Source: Allacma fusca (lineage: Eukaryota; Arthropoda; Collembola; Symphypleona; Sminthuridae). Taken from it: 64,000 nucleotides of DNA. The notes below the pieces were generated by a model. The model did not search any database. It had not been told where the DNA came from and worked only from the letters and a program-made list of their open reading frames with translations. Position numbers and translations under genes: made by a program. Below are positions 12,138-21,869 of this stretch, one piece after another. The stretch spans positions 50,045,402 through 50,109,401 of the forward strand of contig OX359249.1 in assembly GCA_947179485.1 (NCBI GenBank), given 5' to 3'. Each line of letters opens with the position of its first letter. Positions within the stretch are counted from its first letter, which is position 1.

Positions 12138-12602
12138 CTACGAGACAGTCCAGTTTTTCAGGTTGGTTAAGAAGTGTTTTTGTCATTGACGCTGTAATGT
12201 AGGTATAGCGTTCAAAGACAGTTAATAAGCTAAATGTTTCATACATGAGGTATCTATTAGTATCAGTATTAGTCTTTCTAGTTTTACATTTTAATAATGG
12301 CCGAGTTGGAAAACCGTAGTGAAAACTGTAACCTTTACACAATAAGCATTTTAAGAAGTGATCAATCGTATTTTGACATTTCTGTAACAATATGTCAGAT
12401 ACAGCTCCCCATACAGGTAGTCCATAGTCAATGTGTGAAAACACAAGCGATTTGAATACAATATTCATAAGCTTTTCATTTATGAAACGTTTGTACTTAA
12501 CAAGTTGAGAGCATTTAAATGTAATTTTCTTGTTGACATTTGTGTAGTGTTTGTCAAAAGCGAGATTGCTATCAATATAAATTCCAAGGTATTTGAATAA
12601 TG

Positions 12603-13568
12603 CTACTTTCTCAACCTTTTGGTTGTTACAATTAATATGAGCAATATTTGCTCTACGTCTAGATCTTTTTTAAAGAATTCCATGAAATAAGTTTTAGAAA
12701 AATTGACTTCCATAGAATTAGTTTCACACCAGTCATTAATAATAGATAAATTACTTTCGAGAGCAGACTGTAAGGCCACAGGAGTAACCCCAGAGCATAC
12801 GGATCCTATGTCATCAGCATAGATTGCAGAATTATCCAATATTTTGCTGAGATCATTAAAAAATATTATGAACAAAATCGGGCCTAAAACACTACCTTGT
12901 GGTACTCCTCCATTTAGCTTATAAGGTTTGGAGATAAATGATCCCAATTTAATACAAAATTCACGTTCACTCAAGTAATTGCAGAACATTTGTATTAGAT
13001 AACCTGGTAAGTTGTATGTATGTATAAGTTTATGAATCAGTTTGCTGTATATAACACTGTCAAAAGCCTTTCTCAGATCAACGAATATAGCCGCAACATA
13101 CTTGTTATTCTCAAGAGCGCTATATATTTTGGTTTTTAGCTCTATCAGTGCATGCAAAGTCGATTTTAGTTTACGAAACCCAAACTGGTTTTTTGAAAGT
13201 AGATTATTCAGCTCCATAAACTTAATAATGCGCTTTGCAATAAGTGACTCAAATACTTTGGACAAGAACGGTAACACTGAAATAGGTCTATAGGAATTCG
13301 GGGCATGTTTTTTACAGTTAGGTTTTAGTAACGGTGTAACAATAGCACACTTCCATTCCTTAGGGTATATACCAGTTGTTAAGGCATTGTTATATATAGT
13401 GCATAAGATGGGAGCAAAAATGTCTGGATAAGCTTTAAATATTCTAGTTGGAACTCTCTTTAGACCTGCACACGAACTTCCTTTGGTTTTCCTAATAGTG
13501 GTAACAATTTCATCAATACCTATAGCCTCATACATATGTATTTGAGAGAACACCGTCTTCATTGCCAT
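12603..13568 (-). pseudogene. LINE reverse transcriptase
   Basis: Open over 321 residues. Recognised blocks: SYRPISVLPFLSKVFE (about 92-107), FVDLRKAFDSV (162-172, first catalytic aspartate), GGVPQGSVLGPILF (220-233) and YADDI (250-254, catalytic aspartate pair). These define a LINE reverse transcriptase, which copies the element RNA at the nicked target. The tail continues in another frame from about 12600 to 12138 (SHIDYGLPVWGAV), where the MITE interrupts it. Confidence 0.88.
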
Positions 13569-13971
13569 GGTCTAACACAAAAGCTTTTGCCAGTTCATCA
13601 GCTATAGTTTCATTATCACTAACAAGAGTATTATTTAACTTTAGCTCAGTAATGTTAGTGGAAGCAATTTTTGTTCCAATGAGCGATTTGAAAGTATCCC
13701 ATGACTCTTTTGATGTATTACATTTCTTAAACTTATTTTCATAATATTTAATTTTAGTGGCACGAATTAATTGGGTTACAATATTTCTATATTTCTTATA
13801 GTCAATCCATGCAGCAGGTGTCTTGAATTTACAAGCAATTTTCTTTAAATGATTCTTGCGATGAATTAACTTTTTAATTTCAGCAGTAATCCATTCATTT
13901 GGTCTGGTTGTAATACGTCTTTTTACAATGGGAGCAACGTTGTCCAATATACTTAATGTTAAGTTTTCCAT
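13528..13971 (-). pseudogene. LINE linker between endonuclease and reverse transcriptase
   Basis: 147 lysine-rich residues including WITAEIKKLIHRKNHLKK and the W-x-x-Y-K-x-x-R-N block common to LINE ORF2 between the nuclease and polymerase. A frame change near 13550 leads into the reverse transcriptase. Confidence 0.7.
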
Positions 13972-14073
13972 TACTGCAAGTTGTTCACAAGCATCATGAA
14001 AGTCTTCTATAATACACCATTTAGTATTGCTAAGCTCTGTTCTTAACTCTTCAACATCAATTATAATTTCTTG

Positions 14074-14849
14074 TCATAATGGTAACGGGGCAAAATGGAA
14101 TTTAGGTTTCTTTCTTATGACATACACAACATCATGATCAGATAGCCCACACTGAATTACACCCGAATCACATACATATTGCCTATTATTGCTATAAATA
14201 TGATCGATAAGTGTGCGCGAAGATAGTGTAATACGAATAGGGCTAGTAATTACTTGTACCATATTCAGTCTATTCATACAGTGAGAGAGATAAGAGGTGG
14301 AATTGCAGTTCTTAAGCAGGTCAATATTCAAATCGCAAGCTACGATAATCTCATTATACTGTGTGTACAAAGCATTTATAAGTTTAGTTATTTCAACTAG
14401 AAAATTATCTTCATAAACCAAATGACCAGGGGGTCGGTAAACATTAATAAGCACAAACGGTTTGCTACAAGGCAATTTCACTAATATGGTAATATTTTCA
14501 GCTGAGATCGTATCAATGGAAAGCACTTCAATAACAAAGTTAAGTTTAATGTATACATAAGAACTCCGCCACCATTCTTGGCACCTCTGTCTTTTCTGAT
14601 AAAACTATAACCAGGAATAGCTATTTCTCCATCAAGAGTGTTTTCATTCAACCAGCTTTCAGTGATACACATAATATCTACATTGTAATCATTCATTAGC
14701 ACACTAAGTTCCTCAACTTTTAATCTGAGGCTACATATGTTTAAGTGCATAATGACAAACCCCTTTTGGAAGTATTTGAAATTCGTACGATTGTAAATTC
14801 TTACAAAAGGTAGTGTTGAATTCAAAGAAGGAGTCATTGTTATTAGCAA
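14074..14849 (-). pseudogene. LINE APE-like endonuclease
   Basis: Two overlapping open segments. The first has MHLNICSLRLKVEELS, the N-x-C-S-L start of these nucleases, then DIMCITESWLNE with the catalytic T-E. The second has VLINVYRPPG, IVACDLNID with the D-x-N pair, and CGLSDHDVV near the end with the S-D-H active-site triad. The enzyme nicks target DNA to prime reverse transcription. A frameshift near 14520 separates the halves and a TGA at 14074 separates it from the following linker. Confidence 0.8.
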
Positions 14850-14869
14850 TGTCTTTTAGAAATGCAGAC

Positions 14870-15075
14870 AAGGCAGGAGTAGGAGTATCTTCATCACTTC
14901 TATTTGAACAGTTGGGACATTTCCATTTCCCTGTATCAGCAAGGGCTTTAAACTTCTTATTGTCTTGGAATAGTTTTAAGCATCCTGTATTATGATAGAC
15001 TGCATTACAAGAGCTACAGTGAATTGCTAATTTCGTACGATTTGCTTTTTTGCATATAATACAAATTTCACCAGT
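14870..15075 (-). pseudogene. LINE PHD-like zinc finger segment
   Basis: Minus-strand reading: C-I-I-C-K-K, then HCSSCNAVYHNTGC, then WKCPNC. The spacing C-x2-C ... H-C-x2-C ... H-x4-C ... W-x-C-x2-C matches a PHD finger. A stop lies just upstream, so the true start of the ORF is not visible. It runs on in one frame towards the endonuclease, which continues in the next frame from about 14760. Confidence 0.7.
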
Positions 15076-15603
15076 CCCTGCTTTTTAGTACATTCCTCCC
15101 TGACTTTTAGTCTAACGACTGACTTAGGTTTACTCAAAATTGAATTAAAGAAAGAAAATAGATAAACTTAGATTTTTAAATTAAATTAATTACAAATTTA
15201 AAGACTTGACTTATTGTCATCACTTACAAAGTTAAAGTAGCGTGTATATATGTAAGTATTCAGTTTTAAGAACTAGAGATCGGCTGGTTTCAGAACGAGA
15301 TGTTGAATGAAGGTAGTAGAGTCCACGACTGGAAAAGGCTGCATGGTTATATGTATTACCAGGTCATCCAAGGGGTTGAGGCCCAGATGTCAAGGTTCAC
15401 CGAACCTAGCAACCGTTACAGCTGGATGAATTCCAATTCACCGTGGCTTAAGGATCGCCAGAAACTACTTTAACTGTTGTGCACAGAGTGCATGGCTTAG
15501 GACCCAGAGAGCTTAGTGACCATTCTGCTCAGCAGTCAGAGTGGAAGTAAATATTGAGATAAGACTTATTCCGTAATGTGAAAATAGTTATGTTTATATG
15601 TAC

Positions 15604-15955
15604 TGTAACGTAGTTACTTTTCCCTGGCTACTAGTAGATTAAGATGATTGGTGTAAATAACTTAAATAATTGTTAAATCACTTTCCTAAATTGTGATTAT
15701 CATTAAATTAATTTAATCCACCAATCAGTATGTGTTTCCAAAAGTATAAAAGGGAGAGTTCTACGGTTTTTAGATTAGTCTCTCCTGAGAGTTGGAGTTG
15801 TCTCCGACTGTATTGAGAGCTGACTAAAGATGGGGATTCCCTGTCAAGTCTAATTAGAATTGATGTAATAGTGTTTCAATTATGAATAAAGAGTTGGAAA
15901 GTATATGAAGAGTGGCATTGAATGTATATTGAGCCATATAACTATTCATGCTACA
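15604..15955 (+). mobile_element. Probable solo LTR, 352 bp
   Basis: Begins TGTAACG and ends GCTACA, with an exact 4-bp GTAC repeat on both sides (15600-15603 and 15956-15959). Inside are a TATAAAAGGGAG promoter-like box near 15744 and ATGAATAAAG near 15881, placed as in a retroviral-type LTR on the plus strand. No internal coding part remains; a gypsy-type origin is likely from the 4-bp duplication. Fossil. Confidence 0.6.
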
Positions 15956-15999
15956 GTACATCCTATTTATTTGCCTTCATACAAGTGTGTTCTCGTGCT

Positions 16000-16152
16000 G
16001 CCTACCTATATGCCTATAAGACGGCGTGTATGCAGGCGTGCATTTCCTATTTTATAGGCATTTTTTCTGCAAAACCAATGCACCCTATTTTGCCTATAAT
16101 TTTTTCTGCAAAAAGCTTGCACCCTATAAATAGGCCTACATATAGGATAGGC
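16000..16152. repeat. Right subterminal GCCTAT/ATAGGC cluster
   Basis: Mirror of the left cluster: GCCTACCTATATGCCTAT, two TTTTTCTGCAAAA phrases each preceded by an ATAGGC or GCCTAT motif, and the terminal GGATAGGC. Confidence 0.6.
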
Positions 16153-16154
16153 TA

Positions 16155-16870
16155 GCATCTTTGCTTGTTGGAGTGTAATGATTGTACCTCTACGGAAGTT
16201 TACTCCATAGCGAAATCTCTTCTGGAAAGTTCTGTAAACCGATACGATAAATTTTACGGAAGCAGCGCTAATGCAATTCTGAAACATTTACCCCAGTAAC
16301 AAAACAAGAGCGCTTTGAATAGGATGGTTTGGATTTTTTTGAAATCCCTGCAGACCTATTTTAGCAGACATTTTAATTTCAGTGGTACTAATTTTTTTTT
16401 GAAAATGGAACTACTAAATTTGAAATCAGAGGAATTCTTAGTATCTATGGCTTATTTACTAAATATTGCCATTGCACTACGTATTAAATTAAACGAGGAC
16501 CAACTGTACAATGAATTTTGCTTACTTCGTCAAACTTAAATTTTTCATTGTGATCGGTGATCGTGAGATCAGTCGGTGCAAAGTGGGCTGAGTTTTGAAG
16601 ATATATCAATGTCCTGAACTATTCAAGCTTCTATCGTTCGTGCTATTAATTCCATTTAGCAACGATTTCGCAGAAAGTTATTTCAGCCTAATGAAGAAAG
16701 TTTGGACAGCTGAGAGAAACTTATGTCAACAAAACTTGTGAAGGCAGAGCATCAAGTCAGGCTTAATGTGCCCTTTTCATGTTGTGAATTGGTTTCTTTT
16801 TTGAACAAACCGGAAAACAAAAAAAATGTTATTCGATGCCAAAAAGGCTGAAAAATAGAATTATTAATCG
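16155..16870 (+). pseudogene. hAT transposase, C-terminal half
   Basis: Resumes the hAT reading: KSLLESSVNRYDKFYGSS, then LKSEEFLVSMAYLLNIAI, and near the end STKLVKAEHQVRLNV and CCEFVSFLN, which are the C-terminal dimerisation-type blocks of this family. Several stops and frame changes. The right end of the hAT element follows at 16936. Confidence 0.6.
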
Positions 16871-17017
16871 TGTATACGTAAACAAAATTTAAAATTATTT
16901 TGTCCCGGAATGACGTTTCAAAAAAGTGGGAACCCTAATAATTAACCAAACGTCAGGGTAGTGTAACTGCACAGGTAAATGCACCGTGGAGCTTCCCTTG
17001 CCGATAACAGTTATGAC

Positions 17018-17437
17018 CAGACCTGAGCAACTGCTGGCAGGATTGAGCCTCATTGACGTCCCGAGATGAAGGGAGGTGGTACGCCTCAGACTATTTCTTA
17101 AATACGGGCTTTAGAGGCTCGGAATTGTTGCAAACTTGTTCACTGGCATATTAGCTTAAATTAATTTTTTTAAACCGATCGGGTAACATGATACCAGACC
17201 TGGTTTTGGCCGCTTAGAAATGCATTACTAGAGTTGTTGTATGCCGATATGTACCAAATAAAATGCGTTTGTGCTTAAAATCAAATCGAATTTTGGTAAC
17301 TAATGTTTCACCCCGGCATCCAAAACGGGCACCACGATGCCCGGAATGACCAAGCGGTTAAAATTTGTACCAAATTAACGCATTTATTTATTTTGGAGCA
17401 CGATTTTAATATAAATATGTTATTATTCCTGTGTCGC
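17018..17437 (+). repeat. Left arm of foldback element
   Basis: About 420 bp; tip CAGACCTGAGC. Nearly collinear, inverted, with 24380-24740 and 17793-17861. Confidence 0.88.
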
Positions 17438-17861
17438 CATCAAAAATCTTCAGTAAATTAAAAAAAAGGGAATTTGGATCACCAAGAGCTCCAAAAATGT
17501 TTCAATTCCTCACAATCCCAAACACATACAGCCTCATTGTACAGACATTATATACACTGTATATACACTGTACATACATTGTACACACAAAACTTTGTCA
17601 ATAGAATGTAACTGTAAACTTGTTTCAACTTTCAAATCATCTAATTTATGTAATGTTGTACTTCATGTAACAACGCTTCAAGACTTTAGAAGTTCATTTA
17701 CTGCGGAGTTACAACTTCCTTTTTTTAATTTACTGAAGATTTTTGATGTTTTTTTCAAGGTCCGGGTATCATGCCACCCGGGTACAGACATAGCGACACA
17801 GGAATAATAACATATTTATATTAAAATCGTGCTCCAAAATAAATAAATGCGTTAATTTGGT

Positions 17862-18210
17862 CGTGACATGCCCCTTTCGGGGGAATTATGGTATGTGCAC
17901 ATATGAGCCTGTGTGTCAATAATTAAGTATGTACGTAGATCAGGGAGCTACGAGAGGGGAAATCCGTAATAAGTGATATTTTATGCAGGGTAGTTTATGA
18001 TGTAAGTATTTATTATGTAACACTTGAGAGTTGATGTTTACACTAGAGCAAGGACACACAGACTCAGGATTCAGCTGTGAGCTGGGTTTATATACCCAGT
18101 GTGTTACCTACGAGGAGCGGGTAGCGAGGGAGTAAGATTATGAGGTGGCGAGTAACAATAAGCAGGTTATTATATACACTTAGTAAACTAGGGATTACAT
18201 GTATGCCACA
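17862..18210 (-). repeat. Downstream LTR (349 bp)
   Basis: Direct repeat of 24029-24375 at about 97% identity. Bordered on its inner side by a C-run that is a polypurine tract on the minus strand. Confidence 0.92.
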
Positions 18211-18634
18211 CCCCCACACTTACATAATACTCACGTCCTCGTGAGATAATTAATAAGTATGAAATATAACATTTATAATATAGCGTTAAATATTTATAAA
18301 CTCTATTGAGCAGGTATAATCTAATTTTAACAAATATTACTATTGAGTAAGTTTATAAGTAAATAAATTCAATGTATTTTAAGTATAATTAAGTAATAAT
18401 TCATTAGCTGGAAGAATACATCAGCGAGATAATATGAATGAGTAATGTTAAAGTAAATCTATATTTCTAAAATTCTAAAGTTCTAAAGCGAGATAATTAA
18501 TGTCGAGTCAATTGGGATTAATTAATTATATCGGGTCATAAGTTAACAAGAAAAAGAGCAAATCACTTTACTCACGTACAAAATACTAATTAATTTTAGC
18601 GGCGTTTCGGGTAAGGGCAATGATTCTTCATGTG

Positions 18635-19282
18635 TTATCGGCTTCCACAGTTGTAGCAACGGCGACCCTCAGAGTTGCTGGCCATATGTCCAACGTGAGT
18701 TAGATCGAGCCGGCACCGAATTGGTCTCGGTTGTACTGATTCTATGAGCGAGGTGTGTAATACTGGGACATCTGGAATGTCATAGTCGGATTCAAAATAA
18801 TCACGGGCTGCTGAATTTTCATAGACGAAATTTTGTAGTCGTAGCAAAGCATTTGCAATGCCAAATTGAGTTCCATGGAAATGGACTAGGCGTTCGTGAT
18901 GGCGGGGTTCGGACATGATTCCATCTATGTGAATTTGAACGTGGTACTCACTTTGAGCAGTTTGGACGTTGCAGCCTTGGTATCCTTCCAAGGGTCCAAC
19001 TAGCGGGGATGGAATTTTGAAGTTGACCCAGATTACCATGTTGTCATCGAGGGTCATGCAATAAGAATTTTCAAAGACTGGCAATGTTCTTCCGGAGTGG
19101 GATAAATAGGTGCGTTGCACGAATGTTGGGTTTTGATATGATGGTCCAGGTCTCGGCGGCTGAACAGGTGAGTGTCGGCTGGACTGAGAACCTGTAGATA
19201 ATGTCGGGGAATGAGCGGGTGGTTCCAGATCTTGTAAAGCAGGTAATTGCACAATAGAGATTGAAGTAGTGGTGGTCGTCAC
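18635..19282 (-). CDS. KH-domain protein with start of a zinc knuckle (LTR element)
   Basis: 215 residues. Residues 1-70 are Ser/Thr/Pro-rich. Residues 82-156 look like a KH RNA-binding domain: hydrophobic strand VIWVNFKIPSPLVG, the GxxG loop as G-Y-Q-G at 100-103, helix NVQTAQSEY, strand VQIHID, then ERLVHFHGTQFGIANALLRL, the closing strand and helix. At 209-212 is C-Y-N-C, the first half of a CCHC knuckle as in Gag nucleocapsid. Such a protein would plausibly bind element RNA. It is the last ORF before the polypurine tract. KH assignment is by motif order only. Confidence 0.7.
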   Translation of the reverse strand: MTTTTTSISIVQLPALQDLEPPAHSPTLSTGSQSSRHSPVQPPRPGPSYQNPTFVQRTYLSHSGRTLPVFENSYCMTLDDNMVIWVNFKIPSPLVGPLEGYQGCNVQTAQSEYHVQIHIDGIMSEPRHHERLVHFHGTQFGIANALLRLQNFVYENSAARDYFESDYDIPDVPVLHTSLIESVQPRPIRCRLDLTHVGHMASNSEGRRCYNCGSR

Positions 19283-20019
19283 TCGAGGAGCGGGCTTGTA
19301 ACGAGTTTAGTATCCAATGGTTCCATAACTACTCGAGGATTAGGAGTAGGCGGGCTTTTGCACGGTTGTTTAGCGGGTTTGTTTACCGTCGCTGATACAG
19401 TTGAAGTACGCTTCTGAGTCGTCGCTCTTGTTGTAGGCGGGGGTAACTTCGAAGTCTGTGCTTTCCCAGACGTGCCATTGGATTTACGGGTCATTCCGTT
19501 ATCCTTTGGTCGAGCTACAACCGGCTTGCTTTCCGTCTCATCAGATTTAGTTGATGGCGGGGGTGTTAAAATCACCGGAACTGCCGGGGCAGTTGAAGTT
19601 GTCGTAGGCGCTGTAGTTGTGACAGCGGAAGCCGTTGTAGGAGCAGGTATTGCTGGCGGGGTTGGATTGAAAAGATCAGACCGAGGTGTAATTACGGTTG
19701 ATACGGAAGACCTTGAGGAGTTGGACAAACGATCACTTATTCTGTGGTAGATGTCTGAAGCAATTCTGGTGGCGATGTTACTGCGATCTGGTATGTTGTA
19801 ACTAGATTCAAGTAACATGTTGGCCATGTTATACATGTCGAGCATTTCTTCAGCCCAGCGAGTGATTCGGATGGCGATTTGAGCGATGTCATTGATCTCT
19901 GTGGTGAACAGCAGGATGAGTAGGAGTTCGGCAAATCGGCTGGTAAATTCACTGAGCTTCTGTAGAAAGTTTTCTCTGGGGTCCGACACTTTGAATTTAA
20001 AACATTCAATTTTAAGCAA
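19279..20019 (-). CDS. Helical N-terminus plus Thr/Pro-rich tail ORF (LTR element)
   Basis: 246 residues. The first 90 are helical with hydrophobic heptads (LQKLSEFTSRFAELLLILLF, then RWAEEMLDMYNMANMLLES), which could be a Gag-like or oligomerising region. The rest is low-complexity Thr/Pro/Ala. Its stop overlaps the start of the next ORF by four bases, an arrangement consistent with linked translation. No family recognised. Confidence 0.5.
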   Translation of the reverse strand: MLKIECFKFKVSDPRENFLQKLSEFTSRFAELLLILLFTTEINDIAQIAIRITRWAEEMLDMYNMANMLLESSYNIPDRSNIATRIASDIYHRISDRLSNSSRSSVSTVITPRSDLFNPTPPAIPAPTTASAVTTTAPTTTSTAPAVPVILTPPPSTKSDETESKPVVARPKDNGMTRKSNGTSGKAQTSKLPPPTTRATTQKRTSTVSATVNKPAKQPCKSPPTPNPRVVMEPLDTKLVTSPLLE

Positions 20020-20130
20020 ATATAGGTAATTTTTGTAGGTGTGATAGTGAGCTCTGGCAAGATAATATAATTTATGGAAACAGGGGTTGACTGACTTTAG
20101 TTATCTGGCTAAATTATTTAAATTAAGTGA

Positions 20131-20418
20131 CTATTCTATGACTACTGTAGGACATTTAAGCTTAAACCTATCAAGTAGTTCTAAAAATAAACTAAGGCGA
20201 GTTTTCAGGACATTGACTTTTCCTTCATAAATTAACTCTAAAAATAGCGAGAAAATATTCTGGAGAGTGTATTCTGGAAAGGCGAGGTCAGTGCTCGGGA
20301 CTTGAAGAATTTCGTGGAAATAGTTCGATGCCGCGGCAAGGACGCATCTGTCTGCCTTGGTGGACCCATCTTGAAGATGAATCCGTACATTTCCAAAACG
20401 TAACTTTGAATAATACAT
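20131..20418 (-). CDS. BTB/POZ domain protein of the LTR element
   Basis: 95 residues making almost exactly one BTB domain: VRIHLQDGSTKADRCVLAAA (positions 11-30), SNYFHEIL (31-38), then LAFPEYTLQNIFSLFLELIY (45-64), EGKVNVLK and LSLFLELLDRFKLKC. This follows the BTB plan of a beta strand with buried Ala-x-x-x-Val-Leu-Ala, Tyr-Phe, a Leu-x-x-Ile-Tyr-x-Gly hinge and a final helix. BTB domains form homo- or heterodimers and recruit partners such as Cullin 3. Finding one between LTRs is unusual; capture from a host gene is the simplest explanation. Confidence 0.75.
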   Translation of the reverse strand: MYYSKLRFGNVRIHLQDGSTKADRCVLAAASNYFHEILQVPSTDLAFPEYTLQNIFSLFLELIYEGKVNVLKTRLSLFLELLDRFKLKCPTVVIE

Positions 20419-20840
20419 GGAATGTACTGAAATAATGCGGGTAAAAAAATGAAATAAAAAGTGTAAAATCTCTAAAGTAGGCTAACTATAGACAGGAATT
20501 AATATTAGCGTGTGATATATAAACAAAAATAAAGGTAAGTAACTATAATTTGAGGAGTAGGGTTAGCAAGGAACTAAGTAATTAAATATCAAAAGGAATA
20601 TATAAAAAAAATATTATTTACTTATATACATAGCTACGATCCTTAAAATTAAGAAATAATGTACTTACTATTGTATCAGGTTCGGCACTACAGTTAAGCG
20701 AGAATACCTTAATTACCACTAGGAATTATTTAAGCGAGTTAACTACAGCGAGTTAAACTACTAATGTAAGCAAATATAAATCAAAAATTCTACAAAATTT
20801 AACAAAAACCTTTTGGCAGGCTTCGTGAAGTCAGTTTTCA

Positions 20841-21410
20841 CTATTCTTGGTCACTGTCAGTGGAAGAATGACCGGTGATAAATTCCGGCTCAGTTGCACT
20901 GAAGGTTCGGCTTTGCCGTCTTAGCAGGGAAGCGTGCATCTGGGCGGAGAGTCTGCGAGTACTTCTGGGAGCTTCTTCTGGTGTATCTTCTCCATGTTCT
21001 GGAGAAAAAATAGTGGCTTCTGTGTCCATGAACTCTTCGGGTGGGACAGAAGGGGAAGCTTCTGTTGAGCTGGACTCCATTGGCTGGTCAGGAGGGGACA
21101 CTTGACGTGACCCAACTGTGAAGAGGGGTTCATCCACACATTGCTGTGGAGTGTGCTCCATGGGCTGTATAGCTAACCAGGGCTTTGGAGTTGGAGTGGG
21201 TATAGAAAACACTGCAGGAGGAAGATGTATTTCCTTTAACAAGGTTTGGGGTTTTGCAGGTATAACTTTCGGCAGTGTGAAGGCTTTCGGGGGGACTACT
21301 GAGTAGTCCTGGAATTGCATAGACAGGGCATCTCCAACGGGCCATGTGACTATCTCCAGTTCATTATCCTTTGATGGCTTGACTTTGTATTGGTAGCGTT
21401 CATAAGTCAC
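20841..21410 (-). CDS. Proline-rich ORF of the LTR element
   Basis: 189 residues: a short structured-looking start (YERYQYKVKPSKDNELEI), then Pro-, Ser- and Glu-rich sequence ending in an acidic tail. Mostly disordered by composition. No recognised family; it starts about 12 bp after the preceding ORF stops. Confidence 0.45.
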   Translation of the reverse strand: MTYERYQYKVKPSKDNELEIVTWPVGDALSMQFQDYSVVPPKAFTLPKVIPAKPQTLLKEIHLPPAVFSIPTPTPKPWLAIQPMEHTPQQCVDEPLFTVGSRQVSPPDQPMESSSTEASPSVPPEEFMDTEATIFSPEHGEDTPEEAPRSTRRLSAQMHASLLRRQSRTFSATEPEFITGHSSTDSDQE

Positions 21411-21422
21411 GGCGGGACGTCA

Positions 21423-21815
21423 CTACCGTGGAGCGGGTTTTGATGTTGCGGGTAATGTCTTTTTGGCGGGTAATTTACTTTCGGTAGTTTTGACCGGCGC
21501 TGCTGTTTTTACTGTAGCACTTGTTGATGGTTGTGTACTATCAGTAGGAAATTCACTAATAGTAGATTTTAACTTTTTCTGTTTAGCAGGTAAATGACTG
21601 TCTGCAGGTTGTTTTATTTGTCTTTTGCGGGTTTCGAAAAATTGTTTATAGTCTTTTCGAATTTCACCTCTAGGGCGAAGTCTACTTCTGATGGGAGTGG
21701 ATCTGGCGGGTGTCTTTTTAGCTGAATAAGTTTGAATATTAGAAAAATTTGCACTAATATTTGGCTGTGTTAATAGCGTGGACTCTACCGGAGGTAGTAC
21801 ACTTTCTGTAGCCAT
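21423..21815 (-). CDS. Basic Ser/Thr-rich ORF of the LTR element
   Basis: 130 residues rich in Lys, Thr, Pro and Ala with a basic patch (RSRLRPRGEIRKDYKQF). Probably an RNA- or DNA-binding or disordered region. No family recognised. It follows the integrase by about 55 bp on the same strand. Confidence 0.45.
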   Translation of the reverse strand: MATESVLPPVESTLLTQPNISANFSNIQTYSAKKTPARSTPIRSRLRPRGEIRKDYKQFFETRKRQIKQPADSHLPAKQKKLKSTISEFPTDSTQPSTSATVKTAAPVKTTESKLPAKKTLPATSKPAPR

Positions 21816-21869
21816 CTCCTCCTCCTTGGGAATGTTAGGCGGGTTAGGATCGGAGACTGGAGGTTGTAC

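Larger units (their letters stand above)
11190..15110 (-). mobile_element. Non-LTR retrotransposon (LINE), CR1/Jockey-like group, decayed
   Basis: Minus-strand order: PHD-like Cys/His finger (about 15070-14870), APE-type endonuclease (14850-14075), linker (13971-13528), reverse transcriptase (13568-12603) and a C-terminal tail (12600-12138). The 3' end near 11195 reads, on the minus strand, AATAAAGCC followed by short TTACA repeats, a typical LINE 3' terminus. The 3' part is interrupted by a 569-bp MITE. Stops and frameshifts split the coding region at least five times, so the copy is dead. The finger upstream of the endonuclease is like that in some CR1/L2-type ORFs. Confidence 0.85.
10603..16152. 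mobile_element. Inserted element with GCCTA-rich inverted ends
   Basis: Left end GCCTATCCTGCATCC at 10603 and right end, read on the other strand, GCCTATCCTATATGTAGG at 16152. Each end carries a cluster of GCCTAT/ATAGGC repeats (10603-10735 and 16000-16152), the arrangement used for transposase binding in several cut-and-paste families. It interrupts the hAT transposase reading. No transposase of its own was found; the interior is filled by a LINE, a probable solo LTR and a MITE. No clear target duplication could be defined, so the exact ends are approximate. Confidence 0.55.
9771..16936 (+). mobile_element. hAT DNA transposon relic, interrupted by nested insertions
   Basis: The outer ends are inverted: AGGGTTCC near 9774 and GGAACCCT ending at 16936. 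An exact 8-bp direct repeat AATAATTA flanks them (9763-9770 and 16937-16944), as expected of hAT target duplications, with three extra bases on the left. Just inside both ends lies TCCCGGAATG in mixed orientation. Transposase blocks occur on the plus strand before (10330-10590) and after (16155-16870) a 5.55-kb insertion. Removing the insertion leaves about 1.6 kb, a sensible size for a decayed hAT copy. Confidence 0.75.

Noticed and set aside
13042-13293. Plus-strand open frames over the LINE and LTR element
   Set aside because: Antisense shadows of the reverse transcriptase and integrase coding strands.
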